Assembly (NCBI GenBank): GCA_024641465.1
Contig: JAHEDB010000040.1
Span: 1-10,807, forward strand
From: Chromatiales bacterium
GTDB lineage: Bacteria > Pseudomonadota > Gammaproteobacteria > UBA6429 > Thiohalophilaceae
Length of the DNA: 10,807 bases
Direction: 5' to 3'
Part shown: positions 7,620 to 10,807 of the stretch, piece after piece
Position numbering within the stretch: the first letter of the stretch is position 1
Layout of the letters: every line of letters starts with the position of its first letter
The notes under the pieces: model-generated
Told to the model about the DNA's origin: nothing
Seen by the model: only the letters and a program-made list of their open reading frames with translations
Database searches by the model: none
Position numbers and translations under genes: made by a program

Positions 7620-8693
7620 TCAGGGGTTTGTGACCCGATCATTAACCGCCATCGTTCTTTCGGCGACCAATACCAGGCCATAACTCACCTTTTCAAACAC
7701 GCGAAACACCATCATCAGCCCGGCCCGTTCATCCGGCAGCTTCACGGGTGCATAACTCACGGTATCGCGCACCAGCGCCCCATCCTGATGGATGGCCAGT
7801 ACGTGCCCGGCGACCATGCCGTCACGCTCACCGCGGTTAATAACCACCACGCTATATTGACCGATCAGGGAAACACCGCCCAGCACGGAAATGATCTGAC
7901 CGCTCACGGCCTTAGTCGGTGCGCTGGGGAAGAAATAATAATCGGGTTTTTTGCCTTCATAGGGCAGCAGGCGATCCTCATTGAGCACCTCCTGTGTGGC
8001 CTCGCCGAGCATCAGGGTGGCCGGCTCACCCAGCTTGATGACCCGCGCATCCGCGACATGCAGGACTTCATAACCCAGAACACGGTCGGTTTCCGGGTCC
8101 CGATAGGTGGCGCCCTGCCTGACCACGGTGAAATTGCCGGTTTTGGCGTTTTTCATACCCATGGCATAGACCTTGTAGTCTGAGCCGGAAACCAGGTGTT
8201 CTTCAAAACTGGAGACGATATAGGGCGCCTTTTCCAGCACATCCTCATCCGATATCACACTGGCATGCTTGAGGAAGGGGGCGATCAGGTCGTAGGGCAG
8301 GGTGGTAATCGCCCTTTCCAGCGGTTGTGAATGAGATTTTGGTGACAAGCGCGTGGTTTTAAGACCGCTTTTTGTCGGCGCCGGCATCCCGCCCTTGCCC
8401 TCCAGGGTCAGATAGGGCTTGCCATCAACATAGGAGAGCACGACCACTTCCCCGGGATAGATCAGGTGCGGATTACGGATCTTGGGGTTGATATGCCAGA
8501 CTTCCGGCCATAACCAGGGGTCATTGAGAAAACGTTGCGCAATCGCCCACAGGGTATCGCCCTTTTTCACCTCATACCGGTCGGTCTTGGCGGCCATGGT
8601 CACCGTAGGCGCAGCAAACCACAACAGGGTCACGGCCGATATTATCAGCAGAAGGTGTTTATATAATGAGGAAGTGTGTTTAAAATTAGCCAT
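7620..8693 (-). CDS. Secreted LysM-domain protein
   Basis: This is a 357-residue exported protein with one N-terminal LysM domain, the module that binds peptidoglycan N-acetylglucosamine. Residues 1–35 form a Sec signal peptide: a short basic start, the hydrophobic core LLLIISAVTLLWFAAP, and a probable cleavage near TMA-AK (34/35). There is no lipobox, so it is predicted to be soluble in the periplasm or wall-associated rather than a lipoprotein. The LysM domain spans about 39–87 (YEVKKGDTLWAIAQRF through the NPHLIYPGEVVVL stretch). The remaining 270 residues have no motif I recognise, apart from beta-rich segments such as GERDGMVAGHVLAI near the end. Proteins of this layout sit upstream of dprA in many gammaproteobacteria and are usually annotated as LysM peptidoglycan-binding proteins of unknown role. 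No good ribosome binding site precedes the ATG. It is divergent from def, and a terminator isolates it from dprA. Confidence 0.9.
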   Translation of the reverse strand: MANFKHTSSLYKHLLLIISAVTLLWFAAPTVTMAAKTDRYEVKKGDTLWAIAQRFLNDPWLWPEVWHINPKIRNPHLIYPGEVVVLSYVDGKPYLTLEGKGGMPAPTKSGLKTTRLSPKSHSQPLERAITTLPYDLIAPFLKHASVISDEDVLEKAPYIVSSFEEHLVSGSDYKVYAMGMKNAKTGNFTVVRQGATYRDPETDRVLGYEVLHVADARVIKLGEPATLMLGEATQEVLNEDRLLPYEGKKPDYYFFPSAPTKAVSGQIISVLGGVSLIGQYSVVVINRGERDGMVAGHVLAIHQDGALVRDTVSYAPVKLPDERAGLMMVFRVFEKVSYGLVLVAERTMAVNDRVTNP

Positions 8694-8764
8694 CTGTTTT
8701 TATAACGTTGGTTAGGCTTTTAGCTCCGTTCTGACGCAACCTAAATCTACAGTGAGATTAAATT

Positions 8765-8793
8765 ATTATTCATTAGTATCATAATGCTATCAG
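8765..8793 (-). promoter_or_regulatory. Candidate sigma-70 promoter for the LysM gene
   Basis: On the minus strand CTGATA (8793–8788, four of six bases of the -35 consensus) is separated by exactly 17 bases from AATAAT (8770–8765, five of six bases of the -10 consensus). The predicted start would leave a leader of about 65 bases. The 140-base gap to def (8694–8833) holds no gene; on the plus strand only an isolated TATAAC (8812–8817) without a -35 partner is seen for def. Confidence 0.4.
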
Positions 8794-8833
8794 CTTTTTC
8801 TGCCCTTGTACTATAACTATCGCACGAAATCCC

Positions 8834-9343
8834 ATGGCCAAATTGAATATTCTACATTATCCCGACGAACGCCTGCGTACCGTCGCCGCCCCGGTCGAAG
8901 CCGTTACCCCCGAGATCCAGCAGATCGTCGCGGATATGTTTGACACCATGTATGCCGCCCCGGGCATCGGCCTGGCCGCCACCCAGGTGGATATCCACCA
9001 GCGGATCATCGTCATCGATATATCCGAGGACAAGAGTCAGGCGCTGTGTCTGATCAACCCGGAACTCATCGAACACGACGGTAAACAGGAAATGGATGAG
9101 GGTTGCCTGTCGGTACCAGGCTTTTATGAAACCGTGCAGCGCGCCAACCACATTAAGGTCAAGGCCCTGGACAAGGCCGGCCAGCCGTTTGAACTGGAGG
9201 CGGAAGACCTGCTGGCGGTGTGTATCCAGCACGAAATGGATCACCTCACCGGTAAACTGTTTGTCGACTATATCAGCCCGCTGAAACGGCAACGGATCAA
9301 GAAAAAGCTCACCAAGCAACAGAAACAGGCCATGGCCCTGTAG
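8834..9343 (+). CDS. def: Peptide deformylase
   Basis: Peptide deformylase removes the formyl group from the N-terminal methionine of new proteins at the ribosome exit, using a ferrous or similar metal ion. The 169-residue product matches the E. coli length. All three family motifs are present: GIGLAATQ (GxGxAAxQ), EGCLSVPG with metal ligand Cys91, and QHEMDHLTG with His133, catalytic Glu134 and His137. The basic C-terminal tail (KRQRIKKKLTKQQKQ) is typical of the type 1B enzymes that bind the ribosome through this helix. The start follows from the family N-terminus (MAKLNILHYPDERLR); no Shine-Dalgarno sequence is visible before it, only ACGAAATCCC. It is 51 bases upstream of fmt, its functional partner, and the two are probably co-transcribed. 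It is divergent from the LysM gene. Confidence 0.97.
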   Translation: MAKLNILHYPDERLRTVAAPVEAVTPEIQQIVADMFDTMYAAPGIGLAATQVDIHQRIIVIDISEDKSQALCLINPELIEHDGKQEMDEGCLSVPGFYETVQRANHIKVKALDKAGQPFELEAEDLLAVCIQHEMDHLTGKLFVDYISPLKRQRIKKKLTKQQKQAMAL

Positions 9344-9394
9344 TGCGGCCACGGCCTACAATAACCCTCCCCTTGACAGCTGACTGGCCCACAC

Positions 9395-10339
9395 GTGGAT
9401 AAACCCTTACGCATCATTTTTGCCGGCACCCCGGAGTTCGCCGCCGTGGCCCTGCAGGCCCTGCTCGATTCTGAGCATGAGGTCGTGGCCGTGTATACCC
9501 AGCCCGACCGCCCCGCCGGTCGGGGCCGCAAGCTCAAGCCCGGCCCGGTCAAGGCCCTGGCCCTGGCGCGTGAGATCCCGGTCTGCCAGCCCCTCAGCCT
9601 CAAATCCACCGAGGAACAGGCCAGGCTGGCCGAGTGGCAGTCCGATGTGATGATCGTGGCGGCCTATGGCCTGCTGCTGCCTGCTGCCGTGCTGACCACC
9701 CCGCGTTACGGCTGCCTGAACATACACGCCTCATTATTACCGCGCTGGCGCGGCGCGGCGCCGATCCAGCGGGCCATTTTGGCCGGTGACGCACAAACCG
9801 GCATCACCATCATGCAAATGGACGTGGGCCTGGACACCGGCGATATGCTGTTGAAGACCGGCTGCACCATTCAAGCCGTCGACACCGCCCAGACCCTGCA
9901 TGACAAACTGGCCGAGATGGGTGCCAAGGCCCTGCTGGAGGTCCTCACTCGACTGCCCGGGGGCCTGCAAGCCGAGCCCCAGGCCGCAGACCTGGCCACC
10001 TATGCGCATAAGCTCAATAAAGAAGAGGCCCTCATCGACTGGCGGCAACCCGCTGTACAACTGGCCCGCCAGGTCCAGGCCTTTAACCCCTGGCCGGTCG
10101 CCCAGACCCGGCTCGGCGACATGGTCATCCGCCTCTGGCAGGCCGAGGCCCTCGATTCCCCAAGCCCGGCCAAACCCGGCACTGTGGTCAAAGCGGACAA
10201 AACCGGTATCGATATCGCCTGTGGTAAAGGGGTGTTGCATATCACCCTGCTACAGCTCCCTGGTGGCAAGGCCATGGATGCTGCTGCCCTGTTAAATGGT
10301 CATCCGGATCTGCTCCCCATCGGTACAATACTTGGCTAG
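9395..10339 (+). CDS. fmt: Methionyl-tRNA formyltransferase (GTG start)
   Basis: Fmt transfers a formyl group from 10-formyltetrahydrofolate to Met-tRNA(fMet), allowing it to start translation. The 314-residue product is one residue from the E. coli length. The N-terminal domain begins with LRIIFAGTPEFA. The catalytic triad is Asn109 and His111 in NIHASLLPRWRGAAP, and Asp147 in GLDTGDM. The C-terminal oligonucleotide-binding domain is visible from about residue 205 (AHKLNKEEALIDW, then FNPWPVAQT). Translation must begin at GTG 9395, because no ATG lies between it and the conserved N-terminus. The leader contains no clear Shine-Dalgarno sequence. It follows def by 51 bases. A weak terminator hairpin overlaps its stop codon. 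In many gammaproteobacteria rsmB follows fmt directly; here it does not. Confidence 0.97.
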   Translation: MDKPLRIIFAGTPEFAAVALQALLDSEHEVVAVYTQPDRPAGRGRKLKPGPVKALALAREIPVCQPLSLKSTEEQARLAEWQSDVMIVAAYGLLLPAAVLTTPRYGCLNIHASLLPRWRGAAPIQRAILAGDAQTGITIMQMDVGLDTGDMLLKTGCTIQAVDTAQTLHDKLAEMGAKALLEVLTRLPGGLQAEPQAADLATYAHKLNKEEALIDWRQPAVQLARQVQAFNPWPVAQTRLGDMVIRLWQAEALDSPSPAKPGTVVKADKTGIDIACGKGVLHITLLQLPGGKAMDAAALLNGHPDLLPIGTILG

Positions 10340-10350
10340 TATTTTTATTT
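10327..10350 (+). terminator. Weak intrinsic terminator at the end of fmt
   Basis: AATACT (10327–10332) pairs with AGTATT (10338–10343) around a 5-base loop, then TTTATTT follows. The stem overlaps the fmt stop codon and is AT-rich, so it would be weak. It fits the end of the def–fmt unit before the separate promoter at 10397. Confidence 0.4.
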
Positions 10351-10396
10351 TCTTATTTATCAACAAGTTAAAATCATTCTATTTCTCATTTTTTTC

Positions 10397-10423
10397 TAAG
10401 CCACAGCCAAATCAGGCCGATAC
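10397..10423 (+). promoter_or_regulatory. Candidate sigma-28 (FliA) promoter for the CheY-like gene
   Basis: TAAG, a 15-base spacer and GCCGATAC match the sigma-28 consensus TAAA-N15-GCCGATAA with one mismatch in each box and exact spacing. Sigma-28 drives late flagellar and chemotaxis genes, and the next gene encodes a CheY-like receiver, so element and gene support each other. The predicted start lies near 10430, leaving a leader of about 110 bases. Confidence 0.7.
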
Positions 10424-10494
10424 AGCCCTAAGCGGGATGTATGTCACACAAATTTACAATAACCGCTTACATTGCAGGTCTTTATAGATCGGCC
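10415..10494. repeat. Nested inverted repeats in the promoter and leader
   Basis: The inner pair is TAAGCGG (10429–10435) and CCGCTTA (10463–10469), a perfect 7-base inverted repeat with a 27-base spacer that begins near the predicted start site. The outer pair is GGCCGAT (10415–10421), which overlaps the -10 box, and ATCGGCC (10488–10494). The inner pair could fold at the very 5' end of the mRNA; the outer left arm would lie upstream of the transcript. A role is inference. Confidence 0.45.
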
Positions 10495-10538
10495 AGCGTT
10501 CACATAATCAAGCCGCAACCTAAAGGGTGGGTGACAAC

Positions 10539-10807
10539 ATGAAACAACTGCCAAAAATCGTCATCGCTGACGACATGCAGATGATGCGTCGTCTGCTCAA
10601 GACCGCGCTCGTGAGGGGAGGTTTCCAGGACATCACCGAGGCCATGAACGGTGAAGAGTTACTCAAGGCACTCGATGAAGATTCCTATGACATCGTTATC
10701 TGTGACTGGGACATGCCGAGGATGTCCGGCATCGAGGCCCTGCGCCACATCCGCAACAGCGAAACCCATAAAGACATCCCGTTTGTGATGGTGACGGCGG
10801 TGGCCGA
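10539..10807 (+). CDS. CheY-like response regulator receiver (3' end outside window)
   Basis: The 89 visible residues form the first three quarters of a receiver domain. In this family a histidine kinase such as CheA phosphorylates a conserved aspartate, and the phosphorylated form acts on a partner, which for CheY is the flagellar motor switch. The acidic pair is Asp11–Asp12 (IADDMQMMRR), the phosphoacceptor is Asp56 in ICDWDMPRMSG, and the switch threonine is Thr86 in VMVTAVA. The DW-D/N-MP pattern and MVTA are very close to chemotaxis CheY. Because the frame runs off the edge, I cannot tell whether it is a stand-alone CheY or carries an output domain, so no gene symbol is given. A sigma-28 promoter lies upstream, and a GGGTGGG stretch is the likely, loosely spaced ribosome binding site. 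No other chemotaxis gene is in view. Confidence 0.9.
   Translation, partial: MKQLPKIVIADDMQMMRRLLKTALVRGGFQDITEAMNGEELLKALDEDSYDIVICDWDMPRMSGIEALRHIRNSETHKDIPFVMVTAVA

Noticed and set aside
9373..9378. Perfect TTGACA (-35) between def and fmt
   Set aside because: No -10-like hexamer occurs 16–18 bases downstream, and that position would already be inside the fmt start.
10433..10448. CRP-like site in the CheY-gene leader
   Set aside because: Only the TCACA half is good; the left half matches three of five bases.
10296..10487. 63-codon open frame overlapping the end of fmt
   Set aside because: It starts inside fmt in another frame and runs over an AT-rich gap containing the sigma-28 promoter; its translation is low complexity.

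Overview
The window looks like chromosomal DNA of a flagellated gammaproteobacterium outside the Enterobacterales. The evidence is the dprA–smg–topA string running divergently from def–fmt, a classic gammaproteobacterial neighbourhood, together with Smg, a small protein typical of beta/gammaproteobacteria. GC content is moderate and fairly even across the genes. I cannot name a genus from sequence alone. No mobile element, CRISPR array, tRNA, rRNA or obvious transferred segment is visible.

Layout. Positions 1–1546 (minus) hold most of a PGM1-type phosphoglucomutase (pgm) that runs off the left edge. A 330-base divergent region follows, carrying a strong candidate sigma-54 promoter and an NtrC-like palindrome in front of glucose-6-phosphate isomerase (pgi, plus, 1877–3538). 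These two enzymes flank glucose-6-phosphate and link glycolysis to glycogen and surface-sugar synthesis. The end of pgi meets the end of topA (minus, 3548–5839). Reading leftward on the minus strand, the order is lysM-domain protein (8693–7620), intrinsic terminator, dprA (7526–6372), smg overlapping dprA by 41 bases, a second intrinsic terminator, then topA. From 8834 rightward come def and fmt, which remove and add the N-formyl group of initiator methionine. Where rsmB commonly follows fmt there is instead a 199-base gap with a sigma-28 (FliA) type promoter, then a CheY-like receiver protein cut by the right edge.

The genes are mostly well-known housekeeping functions, and I see no new multi-gene system. 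The best leads are regulatory: a sigma-54 element ahead of pgi, a sigma-28 element with nested inverted repeats ahead of the CheY-like gene, and two minus-strand terminators that each leave fewer than 40 bases before the next start codon.
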